A DNA stretch of 64,000 bases, from the NCBI GenBank assembly GCA_964030785.1, contig OZ034968.1:32684686-32748685 (forward strand). Reading direction: 5' to 3'. Shown here piece by piece: positions 23,669 to 36,100 of the stretch. The notes beneath the pieces were generated by a model. The model saw only the letters and a list, made by a program, of their open reading frames with translations, ran no database searches and was not told the DNA's origin. Numbering within the stretch: the first letter of the stretch is position 1; every line of letters begins with the position of its first letter. Both the position numbers and the translations under genes were made by a program. The stretch is from Siderastrea siderea. Its lineage: Eukaryota; Cnidaria; Anthozoa; Scleractinia; Rhizangiidae.

Positions 23669-26600
23669 TTACAAAGAAAAGCCAAGATCTACAGTTTGCC
23701 CAGGCTCCAAACGGACAATGTGAGTGTGCTGCCTAGGTGCACCATATCGACCAGCGGAAACTGCATAACTGCCAGGCGCTACTTCTACTTGGACGTCTTC
23801 CATTCTCTGAAGCTTGAAGAAAGAGAGAGAGGAAATGTCGGGTGGAGGCGAAAAACTTACTTTTCTTTAACTATAAGATTCATACTGTTGTTGCTGGTAA
23901 GGAACATACACCCAATTCATTATTAATTATTATTTCCTGATACCACCTAACCCTCATGCTTGAGGACTACTGGTTGGGTGAGTAACAGATTAAGCAATTA
24001 CAGGATTTACAAATGATTCATTTTGTTTAGAGACTGTAAGAGAACAGTCACTAAACAGTTGGAGAGGAGGAATGGCATACATGTACATGTAGGGTTCCAT
24101 TCCTGGACTCGCTGTCATATGTGGGTTGAGTTTGTTATTGGTTCTCATCCTTGCTTCAGGTTGCTTCGAGAGGTTTTTCTTCAGGTACTCTGGTTTTCTC
24201 CTCTCCTCAAAAGCCAACATTTCCAAATCCCAATTTGACCTTGGTGGTGTCCCCAATTAACACTCTGTGCTAAATACCATTTGTACCTACATAATTATTT
24301 GTAAATAAAGTGATTTCTATTGAAGTGTGTGAAAAATGAATGCAGAAAACTGTTCCATTGAATTATAGTTCAAGGATAAGAGGAAAGGTGATGGGAGAAG
24401 GTAGACAATGGTATAAAACTGATTTTCAGGTCATGTTTCATCAAGAACAAATGAAAAATAATCATAAATACAACAACAACGCCAGGCCACCTGGCTTTCT
24501 CTGAAGCTGAGAAAGACAGTTCACTTCACTGAACAAAACAGTGAAAAAGAAGGGGACGGGGTACACTTGCAGCTCCTGACAGATGCAAGCATTCATCCTA
24601 TATACACCCGTTTGAAAAAAAACGTTGTCAGGGGAAAAGTATAAACAATCGACAATGTGAGACAATGGAACTCTGGGAAGATCACAGGAGCGAGTTTGTT
24701 ACTGGGTTTCGTTTCTTGATATTCAATATATTTTTCTTTCCAAGATAATTTAAAGAGTAAAATAAATTAAGTAAGGTGTGCTGTGTTATTATAATGTGCA
24801 CGTGTCTAAGACTGAGAGGCAAGTTTTCACGCTTCCCAGAGCACCACAGGGTCGTATCATCAATGATTTTTGCTTTCTACCCCACAAGGTTTTTTCAATT
24901 GGGTGTATACAAATAACTTTGTGTGGTTACAAAGTTTCTTTACAAAATAAAAAAAGTTACTTACTGGGTGTGGGCGAGTTGCTAGGTTATAATCTGACTG
25001 GTGGAATCTGTTACAGTGATGTGCATCCTGGGTATTACATTCTTCTTTTGATCTGCAGCTAAAATACCGCTTGGGAAAGAAACAAATTAAGCTGGTTGAA
25101 TGCCCAGTCTGAAAACCAACCTGGCAAATGTGCTCCTTAGATGGCCATGGATGGTTGCAGACGCAGGTCTTGGCCTTTATGTTGTATCACAAATTAACTT
25201 TCCTCCTGGATTAGTAGGTTTAACAACCAGCCAAAGGAAAGTCGAACTTGCACCAACAGACAAGTCCAACACAAACAATACATTTTTTTTTCATCCTGTA
25301 AATGGAAACCACAACTTAAACACTCAGACATGGTCCTAGTCACATCCAAACAATACCTTCCCACCCTCCATGAGTATAGATGGAGCACTCTTAAGTAAAC
25401 ACTTTGTCTGTCTGTTATGACCTCCTAGCCACACACACACTACATTCTCTACCTCCTGTAAGTAATAACCACTTCTATAATACTCAGACATCATTCCAGT
25501 TACAACCAAACAACACATTTCCCACCCTCCATAAGTGGACAGCACTTTTAAGTGGACACGTTTTCTGTCTGTCAAACTTCTGACCAGGTGAAATCACTCC
25601 CACGAGGACACTCATTTATGGTTCCACACACACAGGTTTTAGTTTGCAAAATACACTAATAACGGGGACATTTTTAGCAAGTTGTTGTCATTCTCATGAA
25701 GTGCTCAGAGTATCTTACTTTACATTGCCTGCTTGTAACATTCATGTACTGCAGTACAGTGTCAAATGCATCTTCTATTGTGGTGTGTACTTTGGGCTCC
25801 TGTGAAAATAACCAAAATCTGCCTAAGATTTTTTTTTAAACTAATAAATTTACCAGCCATTACTTAATGCAGTAACAAGGACTTTATCCACAACAAAATT
25901 TTATCTACCTACAGTACATTTTGCAAAGTACATTTAGTGGGGTACATTTTGACAGCTTTGTAAATAGGTAAATCAAGCAATCATAAGGCTCATAAGAAGA
26001 TGGGGTATGAAACTGAAATGTGTGTGATGAAGATGAGTTTATTCCACTCAGGATGTTGATAGATTCTTTTCACCTTGGGGGTATCACTTTGTCGTGGTGG
26101 TGAAACCTGAGCGCTCAATGATTTCAAGAGCTATGCTCATTGTGGAAGAGGTCGATCTTGTAAAGGACGGCTCTAATTTCGTCCCGGTTGGAGTCGGGGG
26201 TAAGGCTAAGCTAATCACCCCCTCTTTCCCCACCCTGAACAAAACTTCTTCTGATTCCACAATCCTCATGGAGGCTACATGTACCTGTTATAGCATAAAA
26301 GCAGTGTTATACTGAGTAAGCAATGTTTCCTACAACTTGTGCCACAGTGCCTCGACAAGTTATGAGACAATGTGCACCATACAGGAACCAACGTGTAAAG
26401 CTCAATTCTGGCTTTTTCTAGACAACAATTTCTGCACCTTGCCTGGCAACACTTTCGTCCACAGCAAATTATCTTATGCTACGCAATTTTTTTTGCAACA
26501 CTTTTATCCACTGCAAATGTTACACTATGCAATGTTTTGTGCAACTTGCCTTGCAATGCAGTAAGCCAAGTTGCAATAAAATTGTATGGTATAATATACC

Positions 26601-28565
26601 TTGAAATTGACGAAGATGTTGAAACACAAATTTCTGCAGCAGTCAGAGAAAGTGGAACTTGAGTGTACTTTCTGCAATGGTAACTACCATTGCAAGGTAC
26701 ACTTTACATGTACATGTATGTTACACTCTGCAATGTTTTGTGCAACTTGCCTTGCAATAGACTGCGAGTAGCCTCTAATTTTGGCAATTGTGGGGTGGGC
26801 GAAATACACACGTGCCTCCCCTCGCACCGCATCTCCTCGAAATTTTGTGCATGCGTGCGCATTTTTCCCCCGCCCCACAATTGCTATTGCCAAAATTAGA
26901 GACTACTTGCAGTCTAGCCTTGCAATGACCATGGCAATTGAAGTTGTTCTTATCATGTACTGCAGAATATAATAATTTACACCTCCTTATAGAGACCTGC
27001 AATGTACCTGTACAGAATGGAATGAAGTGCTTGTTTGACTTGGCCATTCAACCTTCCTTAGCAAAGCCTTGTTAAGTGTGGACACCCCCTGCCTTCCTGA
27101 GCGACACAATGTACAATGTAACCAACTGTCTTCATCCTGAAAGTGGTATGCAAAATATTCACAAAATGTGAGTCAGAGTTTTCACCAATCCTTACCAAGG
27201 GTTCACTGAAAGGCTCAAAAGACATTTCTAAAGTTTCTCATGCCTTCTTGGTTGGAACAAAAACAATCAATAAGTCAAAAACATCATTGGAGGCTAACCA
27301 AGTGTTAATCACTTATCTCACCGACCTGTTTAATAACTGTGTGTTGACCAACGCTTTTTTTTTAACCTTAGGCTAAAATGTGCTTCATTAAGAAATTTAG
27401 CAACAAATTTCAATTCTAAATATCTTGCCTTATTCTTTAAGGTGGCTCCCTGCATTTTTATAGTGGCAAATGCTGATGATGTCAACTTTAGTAATCTAAA
27501 TGCACTTAAAAGAAAATGTATGATTTCAAATTTGTTATAATGTCAGCATGACTAAATAAGGCCAAATTGACAGTGGATTTCTCATGTTTACCTTCTTGGT
27601 GAAACTTTTTGAAAATTATTTTGTTAAGTGTGAGGGATATATACTTCATTTCACATACTCCTTTTTGGGAAAAAAGGCTCAGTGTAATAGTTTAAAATAA
27701 CTGATCGCTTGTTATTGAAACTGTCTGAACAAACCAATGATATTATTTACCAAAATGTTACTGTAGTCTAAACTATTTGCACATGATGTAGGAAACTCTA
27801 GATATTACACAGCTAAGATAAACAATCTATTTGTTGTCTTAGATCTGCCCTCCTGTAGATGCTTTGTTGCCAGGGTAATGTTGTTGTTGTCACAAGAAAT
27901 GTTGGTATCTCAGCCGTAAATTTCATCAACAAAATTGAACTGCAAGGAAACAGAACTAGAGTTTCTTTTTTAACTCATAAAAGTTAGAGTAGATGATTAC
28001 AAAATACCGTGGGAGCCACCTTAAGCAGCACAGAAACTTGACAAGGTGACCCGGAATGTTTCTACAAATATGTATTTTTCTTTCCTAAATTTTCTGGAAT
28101 TTTTTAAATAAGTGGTCTTAAAATTTCATTTTTTCTTGGCCTAAGGTTCCCTTCCCTGACTAAAATTCAAAACATTAATATTTTATGATTAATATTAAAA
28201 TCTCCCGAATTTTCCTTGACCTTGAAAAAAAAAGTGACCATCACCCGAGGCAAGTCTGTGTATTCAGTAAGATTGCTCGACCGTGCTGAGGCTGAGCAAT
28301 AGTCTATTGACTCGAGAACCGTATTACGCATGAAACGTTTGGCAAGATGCCACAGTTGGTCAAGAGATCTTGTACTTAGAGATGAAATAAGCTTTAAATT
28401 ATGAATTACAAGCTTGACTTTACATGGTAGTAAAGGTGATTTGGCCAACCACAACTAAAACGTGGGGCATATTGACTCGTAATGAAACAAAAACAATTCG
28501 CAAATCTATCATTCGGGTACCACAGTGGAGAAATGTAAGTCAATACTACTAACCTTTAACGGCAT
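23669..28565 (-). CDS. AKIP1: A-kinase-interacting protein 1 (AKIP1) homologue
   Basis: Small adaptor that in vertebrates binds the PKA catalytic subunit and p65 and affects their nuclear localisation. Minus-strand exons: 28565-28554 (ATG PLK), 28391-28245, 25799-25719, 25069-24965, 23806-23669 (TAA), all phase 0, giving 160 residues (human about 210). The C-terminus is diagnostic: a VEVAPGSYAVSAG block followed by HTHIVRLEPGQTVDLGF, matching the human ending (PGTYSV, THVV, GQSVDL). The middle exon carries TTIEDAFDTVLQYMNVTSRQ, matching the human TMAEFMDYTSSQC region, and exon 2 has a SLDQLWHLAKRFM helix like the human N-terminus. The start is uncertain: the same frame stays open upstream of 28565. 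The fourth exon (RYFSCRSKEEC) is supported mainly by position, phase and splice sites. Confidence 0.8.
25200..25580. repeat. two diverged tandem copies of a ~165-bp unit
   Basis: CACTCAGACATGGTCCTAGT, CATCCAAACAATACCTTCCC and ACTTTGTCTGTCTGTT recur about 170 bases later as ACTCAGACATCATTCCAGTT, AACCAAACAACACATTTCCC and GTTTTCTGTCTGTC. They lie just upstream (right) of the fourth AKIP1 exon, inside an intron. Confidence 0.55.
26759..26917. mobile_element. MITE with 9-bp target duplication in AKIP1 intron
   Basis: The left end AGACTGCGAGTAGCCTCTAA, TTTTGGCAATTGTGGGG is mirrored at the right by CCCCACAATTGC and CCAAAATTAGAGACTACTTG. CCTTGCAAT flanks both sides (26750-26758 and 26918-26926). Open frames on both strands here are artefacts of the palindrome. 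Confidence 0.8.
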
Positions 28566-29033
28566 GACATCTAAAATTACTCCTCCAGCAAGCAAAGTTG
28601 TCCGTTGTTGTTGTGGTTGTTGACTGGAGTTGTCGCTTGTACGCGCGAACGACGCAAACAGCGCCAAACGTCCTACCTTGTGGGGAGGGGTGAAGTGATA
28701 GAAACAAAACAAAAGAATGGCTGTCATGTATCCTCGCAAAATGCTCTATCCTTTCTTTCTTTTTCAGTATCAATTTCTTTTATTTTATTTTTGTGAATGG
28801 TCGTTGATACAAGTAAAAAAACAAAAAAACAGGTATTTTAACCTCGACAAGTTATATAGTTATCCAGTTTCTCCCCCTCAGTTCACGTTTGTCACCTGTG
28901 CCAGTCAGCGGCTATCCGTTTGTCCCCTGGCGGCTGCATGGCAACATAACAAATCCGGCACGCGCTAACCTCACAGATTTCCCTGCGATCTCTTACTGAA
29001 CGTAATTACATTGATCAGACGTTCGATTACAAG
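28566..29033. promoter_or_regulatory. candidate bidirectional promoter, AKIP1 / C11orf16-like
   Basis: Only 468 bases separate the proposed AKIP1 start (minus) from the ATG of the C11orf16-like gene (plus). No repeat element interrupts it. It contains poly-T/poly-A tracts, a CAACAAC-type tract near 28600 and a moderately GC-rich stretch at 28890-28970. No clear TATA box positions either start. Shared control of the two genes is inferred from spacing only. Confidence 0.45.
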
Positions 29034-30160
29034 ATGGTGAGTTCTTCTTGTGGACAACAAGTCGCTCCACTTCGTGGAAGACCTACGATCTTCGGAAATG
29101 TATACGAAAAGAACGTTGTATTTCTACTCGACACTTCGGGCTCCATGTATCACAGCCTGGATGTTGTCAAAGAACACTTGCTCGAAATACTGTTCGCGCG
29201 CGCGGTATCCGGCAGAGATACCATGTTCAACATTATTGAATTCAACGAGGATGTAATCAAATGGGCCGACAGACTAGTCGCCTGTACACCGCGGACAGTC
29301 AGCATTGCTAGCGACTGGATTCACAAACTGAAATGCGGAACATCAACAAATACCATGGAAGCTCTGATTGAAGCGTACGAAGATGACGGAATGGACGCTA
29401 TTTATTTGGTCACCGATGGCTTGCCCGATCAAAATCCCGCAGTCATACTGGAAAACGTTCGTCGCCTCCATAAAGGACGGCCAATTCACGCTATATATCT
29501 CACGGGAACGCACTCTGATCCCGCGGCTAAGGAATTTCTCGAAGAACTGGCTAAAATTACCAAGGGTTCTTTCCACACTATTAGCCTTACACTTTATGGG
29601 AGGATTCAGAAAGTGACACCTGTGTTCAACCAAAAGACGGAATTCATGCGGCATTACGACGGCGAACTCTTGTCGCCAAACCTCTCGACGGTGTTCAGCG
29701 CAACCAACACAACCTTAGAACGTCCAACATCGGCACCCCCTGCTTCGGGATTTGTCCCGAGGGTGTATGATTGTGTCCCAAGGTTTTATGATCCCGGGAC
29801 GCTTGTGACCCTTCTGAGGGCACCCCATGGATCTGTCCCGATTCCTTATGTTTCATGGAGTAAGTATGATCAGGAGAGAGGGACCTCAAAAGTTTTACAG
29901 TATGCTGATGCAGTACTGGCATCCCGTGGGCTTTCTAAAGATAGTGAAAAGTCCTCTGGCAGTACGAATGTACCAGTAGCAGCCAGTATAATGAAAGGAA
30001 TGAAGGTGTTGGCACGGAAAGATTCTGATGGCCTCTTTTACATGGCAGTTGTCAAAAAACAGGTACATCAACAGCTGGCATTTTGAGATAAATAAGTTGA
30101 TTCAGAGAAGTTAGTGATGATAAGATGAAGATGATATGATTGTCACAGTGCAGACACTGG

Positions 30161-30195
<35 letters not shown>

Positions 30196-33100
30196 GATCC
30201 CTGTTGCTTCTATACGACCAACAGAGATTGTCTTATGTCCCTAATGGCCTCATCATCATCTTTCTTCTTATCCTCGCTTACTCCCCCCTCCCATAGGAAC
30301 TTCAATTTTCAAAGGACCCCCTCCCCAACTTCTCTATTATCCAACCCCTATCCCTCTGAAAAAATTGTAAAGAACAAAGAAACACTCAGTTTTGGGGGGA
30401 TAAATTTTGAATTCTAAATTGAAGAGTGACAGCAGTGCATAACAGATTTTCTCTCTTCTTGAAGACAGACATACCATTTGCTCTCTACCACCAGTTAATT
30501 AACGATCAGCTGTCTCTGATTCACATTTAGGGAGAAAATGGTACGTTCGTAGTTGAGTTTGACCAGTGTCCTGCCCTTCGCAAGCCACACCTGCAAGAAG
30601 TAACACTGTTTGACATGGTTGCTTATAAAGATGCCATAAGACACCATGTGTGCATCGGAGACAAAGTACTTGTCCCATGGCAGAATGATGGCCGTTATGG
30701 GCCAGGAACTGTCCTTGATGGAGTGGACCGAAGGGATGTCCAGCCAGAAGGTACTTACTTTTATTTTGTCTTGCTTTCACTGGTAGTAGTGAGAGTGTTT
30801 TTACTGATAGTAATGAGAGTGTTACGCTAAAAAATTGCACCAGATTGCATTTGCCAGAGGTTCAAAATCTTACAACTGTGCTTTCGGGCTTGGGTACAGT
30901 GACTTCCTATGAAGCTGCTCAGGTACAGACAACAACTCTCTCTCTACTTGGGAAACTGAGCAAAAATGCTGGTAGTTGAACCAGTGATATATGTCTACAT
31001 GGTATATCATCCATTTTAGGGCTATCAAACATTTATTTCCAATACATTCTCCTTACCATCAAGGATTAAAATTAAGGGACATAACAGGAGTCTACATTCT
31101 AGTTTAGAATCATCCTCAAGCAATATCAAATAAATGATAGGTGCTACACTGAAAAGTCCACTGAAAAGAAAATTTTCAGATTGGTAACTGAATAATGTCC
31201 TATATGTAGAAAGAGGTACTGATGGATCAGGGGCTGTCCTTTAATTTACTTAGGGCTCTCACCCTCAACCAGTCCTACAAACTTGAACATTCACAAACAT
31301 GTACTTGTACCAGAACTAAAGCCCCAGTCAACAGAGGTCTTGGAGACTCTGTCATAAGTAGATGACACATCCTGGTTTTCCAGGTTGGGGCTGGCCAATC
31401 ACTCCATGTAATGAAAAATTCCTCTGATGACGGAAATCGCTCAGGAGGCTCATACATTGTATTCCACTGGGCAAAAGGAGCTAGGATCTATTGGGATTAT
31501 TTTAATATATTTATCGACACCTTCAGGTTTGTATATAGCAGGCTTTTTCCACCTTTAAACCATCTTGCACCAGTTTCCGTATTTCAAGCCAAAACTCACT
31601 TCCCCCGAATTCAGTTGTACAGTAGTTGTGTACTGGTTGTATATGTACCTCAAAGATGTTAGATGAATAACGTATTAACACAGATTTGCAACGGTGAAAA
31701 AATTAAGCCAGGTGACATTTTTGTGAGTTTGTCAAGAGACTCATTTTCACTGTTTTAACTGCCGGTAGGTTATGAAGGGGGTGAACTTCTTGTAGCCTTT
31801 TACAATGGACAAACAGAGCAGTTGTCTCCAGGAGTGGCCGTTAGAATACCGCTGGCCGTCTTTGATCGCATTGTAACTGAACTTCAGCTGCCAGAGTCCC
31901 AGAGAAGAAAAATCCGTCTTGCTGCTGACACCTCTACTCCGCCCTACCAAGGAAGACCTCCTCCTCTTCAAACAACATGGCAACGTCCTTTTAGTCCACC
32001 ACGGCAACCCAAACAAGCCACATCCAAGCACGATTCCAAAGTTCTTAATGACAAGATAAAATCGCAGCTTGAAAGAAACAGACATTTGCTTGAGAGGGTG
32101 CAATTTTATGAAGAAGAAGAAGACACCGAGGAAAACTTTTCAGATACAAATGTTGAAGAATTAGATACAGCATACAAAAAAAATGAACCAGAAACATTTG
32201 ATGTTTGTATTGGAACTGAAGACTTCGGTGAGTATACGCAAACTACTCATTACTTAAACTTATTAAAATACTTATTCTGTACCAAGGCTGTATTGCCATA
32301 AATGACTGTTGCATGGGTTTAGTTTGGAATAATGTTTTTGCAAGTTTTTTGTTAAACTCGGCTACCTTCAAAACCTATGAGCCATATTGCGTTGTTGCAC
32401 TTGAGGTCCGGAAAATGATATTAGACAGGTACTCTCTCAACTTAAGTGTACAAATTATGTGTACACTAGTTAAACCAAAATTTTTTACCCATGGCTAGTA
32501 CACTGTATGACAAAATGCAAGGAAAGGATGTGAGCTTAAACAAATGGGCACACGAATTGATTTCTGCCGTAGTAAATACGATTCTCTTTAAGTAAGAGTC
32601 TCGAGATCTTACTAATACGTACAGTTTAGATGCAGCCAATTGAAGGATAAAAACTAACAAACCGGGGGTTAGGTGGATAACATGTTTTAGTGTATACCAG
32701 TCCAGTGGATAGTGTTTTTCCTGCAGTCTGTTTGGCTACTCAAACTCGGGATGGTATTTGCAATTCACCTCCCAGCATCGTTCTGGTTTTTGCGGGCGAG
32801 TTTTCCCTCATTTCTCAGAGAAAAAGGAACTGTTTGTTGCTGGCTGTCCATTGGTTTGGTATATATTGTAACGATTATTCACCTCAGTGTCGGTGAAGAC
32901 TAAAGAGTGGTAGATATCTACCCCCACTTCGGTGAATAATTGTTAAATAGACTATAAATAATCCTCGATCTTCAAGAGGTGAAGCAATATTCCTCCTGTT
33001 GCTTTGCCTACAGAATACAAAACTTTATAATTTAATCTCTTGGCCAGTTTCGTTGATGGCAAGTTTACAGTATTTTGCTGTGTCTTGAGAGTTCGATTTT

Positions 33101-36100
33101 TTTTTTGTTCGGCGGAACAATGCAACACAAAGCAAAGTTATTGGCATGAATAATGGAAGCAAAAGTGTGCGTAAGAAACGCGTCAGAAAACGCCCTCTTT
33201 AAAACGCTTCAACGAAAAAAACCTGCGTGCGTTTTGCGATTGCTTAGTTCTGAGTTATACTGCAGCAGATTACAAATGGCAGTTAAAAGGCTCAATCATA
33301 AGTGCGTTTAATTTGAATAAATGAACAGATTTTAAAAGATACATGGAACCAGTGATACCAGTTGGGACACCACTTTCAAAAGCTGGTGGAAAGCCAGAGA
33401 CCAAGAAACGCTGGCGTTGGTGGAGCTCTGGCGTCCCTCCACGCCCACCACGATTCAGAGAAACAGCACTGGCCAAACCACCAGAGGTGCGGGAGGATAA
33501 GAACCAGCGACCAAGACACCAGGAATATCAGAGTGTTGCAGGGGTGCCTTTTCCACTTGGAACAGGTAATGTAGGCATCTAAAAAAACCCAGACTTTGGA
33601 TACTTCCAATTACACATTAGACGTTACGCTTAAGGAACCAAGAAAACTCCCCTATTGGTCAGAAAATAGTTTTTTTCTTGTTAGAGGAATACGTTCTCTT
33701 GAGAGAGATGGCGTAAAATTTGCCCCCCAAGGGATTATGGTATCAGGTATCAGCTCTGTTCCCCTACACTACCTATAGATTGCTACATCAAAATGAGTTT
33801 TGGCAAGTTTTCACTGAGTCCGGCTCAAAACTCATTCCTCTCAAAATCTGGAACTTACAATAATAAGGGACCGTCTGGAAACCTGAAATAAAAAATAAAA
33901 AAACAGGGACCGTCTTGAAACCCCAGATTGACACACAAAAAAAATTGGATCTCGGAGTTAGTTGTGCATCAGTTTCGTGTGAAATGCCTTCAGTTAAGAA
34001 AAACAACTTCGATTTGACACGGACTGTCCTTAAACTAGTTTAAGAGCGCCTGTCTGTAAAAATCAGACAAAATCAAAATTCCGCGGCAAGGGTGGAAAAT
34101 TCGATTTCTTTCATATTTTAATGTTAGATAGGTTAGGGTATAACTAAAATCACTGGATACTTTTTTTTGGCAAAATATCCTTTTATTTCAAAGAAAAATG
34201 CAAATAACGAACTTCCGTTAAAATCGCCATTTGAAGCAGTAAATTATGACATCAATTTGAGGCGTTCGCGTGCAAAAACAAATCCCTCTGTCGTCTTTTA
34301 AGCACTCAATTTTACTTTTACAATCTCTCAAGAGCTTCAAAACTGATTTTGGTAGAAACTGCGTTGTTCTTTGTGTTTGAAATAATTTAATTTTGAAAGT
34401 ATACATTTCTCATCAGGAAAAGTACTTCGTGAATTAAATTATTTTTCACCATGTGCTAAACCTTCAAATCGATTCAGCTTCTGGCTGTTGAATTAAGAAA
34501 AGATGTTCTCAGGATTGCTGCAAAAATTTCTTTGGGCGAATGATTGAGAGCGACGCGAGAGCTTTTCAAAGTTCGTTAAAATGCTGGTTGTTTGACCCTT
34601 CTTGGCAACATTCCATTCGCGAGTCACGCACATATTTTAATGTGTTTCGACCCGTATGAGATCGAAAACGTCAAAAAGAAAAACAGTTCGAAATGCTCTA
34701 ACCTCATTTTCTGTAGAGGACAGGTCCAGAGGCCATTTTCGAGTGATTCTCTTGCCGTTCGACGTATTTTGGTCTTGTTGCTGCCATCCAATGAACACCG
34801 CCAACTGAGTCAGTGTATTGTAAACGGTCGAACAGCTCAACACTTTCTTCCAAAACGTTCGACATCTTTCTACACTGTGACATCTTACTCAACGGATCAG
34901 TTGCTGGTCAGTGTTGCTTAGTTAGCAATACACAAAAAGGTTTTTATCACCACATGTCGCCGCTAACGTGGCCAGAGTTCTACCTAGAGCCGCGTCACGC
35001 AATACAAATCATCGGAATGGACATTTTACTAGAGGGTAGGGGAAGGGCAAAATCTGCTCTGATTCTTTTTAAACGGCTCAGGGTTTCGAGAAATGGGAGG
35101 AACTAGTAATGGACCAAAATACGAAACAAAATTAGTGCTACATTTAGGCACCTCAACCTCCCGTGCCAGAATGCAGAAAAAGTAGTCACCCTTCGGCGTG
35201 AGTTGTAGGCATGCAAATAACAATGTTCGAACACGAAAATTAGCTAAAAAGGGTACGTGTACTAGCTTAAGTTAAGAACCTCTTCAAAACGTCGAGTCCA
35301 GAACATTAAAATCGTTTTTATCAGGGAAATTGCGATGTGACTAACTAGTTTGTGCTTATTGTTTTGGCTTAGAGGGCCGGGGGGACCTCGGACTTTTTGT
35401 TTTCACAAATCATACATATTTACATACATGAATTGCTTCGTTACACAGAAGACGGTTGTTGTTGGTTCCATTTTCTTGTTGTCGGAGTTTGTGGTTACAA
35501 CACCAGACGAATCAAAAGCTTGAAAACAATTGTTCCCTTACTATCATGCACCAAGAATACCCAGGTCCGTAGAAGGGGGAGGGGGGGGGGGGGGGCTCGA
35601 GTCCCCAGACGTTTTGGAAGTTGAAAAAACATTACAATAAATGAGTCAAAAAATATATAATTAAAACGAGTTAATGTGCAACGAATAGTCTTAAATGCTG
35701 ATGCTAAAAGTTCCTTTTATTATTTTACAACCTTTAACAGGGTTTGACATCTGTTGAGTCACTAGCCACCGGGCAAGTGGGCTTCAAAAATCTACTAGCC
35801 CACCGCACATTTCAGTCGCCCAGGTTCCTTACCAATTTCTTTCTTCACCTATATCACCTTGACCCTGGCAGTATAGCTTTACTGTGAAGGACCTTAATGC
35901 CTTTAATAGCTAAGCGACTGCTGTGTATTTGCTGCAAGCTTTAAGCTCATCATGTTGTTTTAAAACAAGTCTAAGGAACAAAAGTATTTTTATATCACCA
36001 ATCGAGTGATAAAAGTTACGTAAACGTTTACGATCAAGAGTTAGGTAAAACAGGTCCAAAATTCGTAGCTTGGCTGTCGAAGTGTTTCAATTTTAACAAG

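Noticed and set aside
26084..26315. Mirror frames on both strands near 26.1-26.3 kb
   Set aside because: Both strands are open over the same stretch, neither carries a known domain, and the proven AKIP1 exons skip it; probably repeat or chance.
27143..27376. Possible extra AKIP1 exon
   Set aside because: Neither strand gives an AKIP1-like peptide, and exons 28391-28245 and 25799-25719 already join in phase.
29343..29654. 103-residue minus-strand frame
   Set aside because: Shadow of the vWA exon of the C11orf16-like gene.
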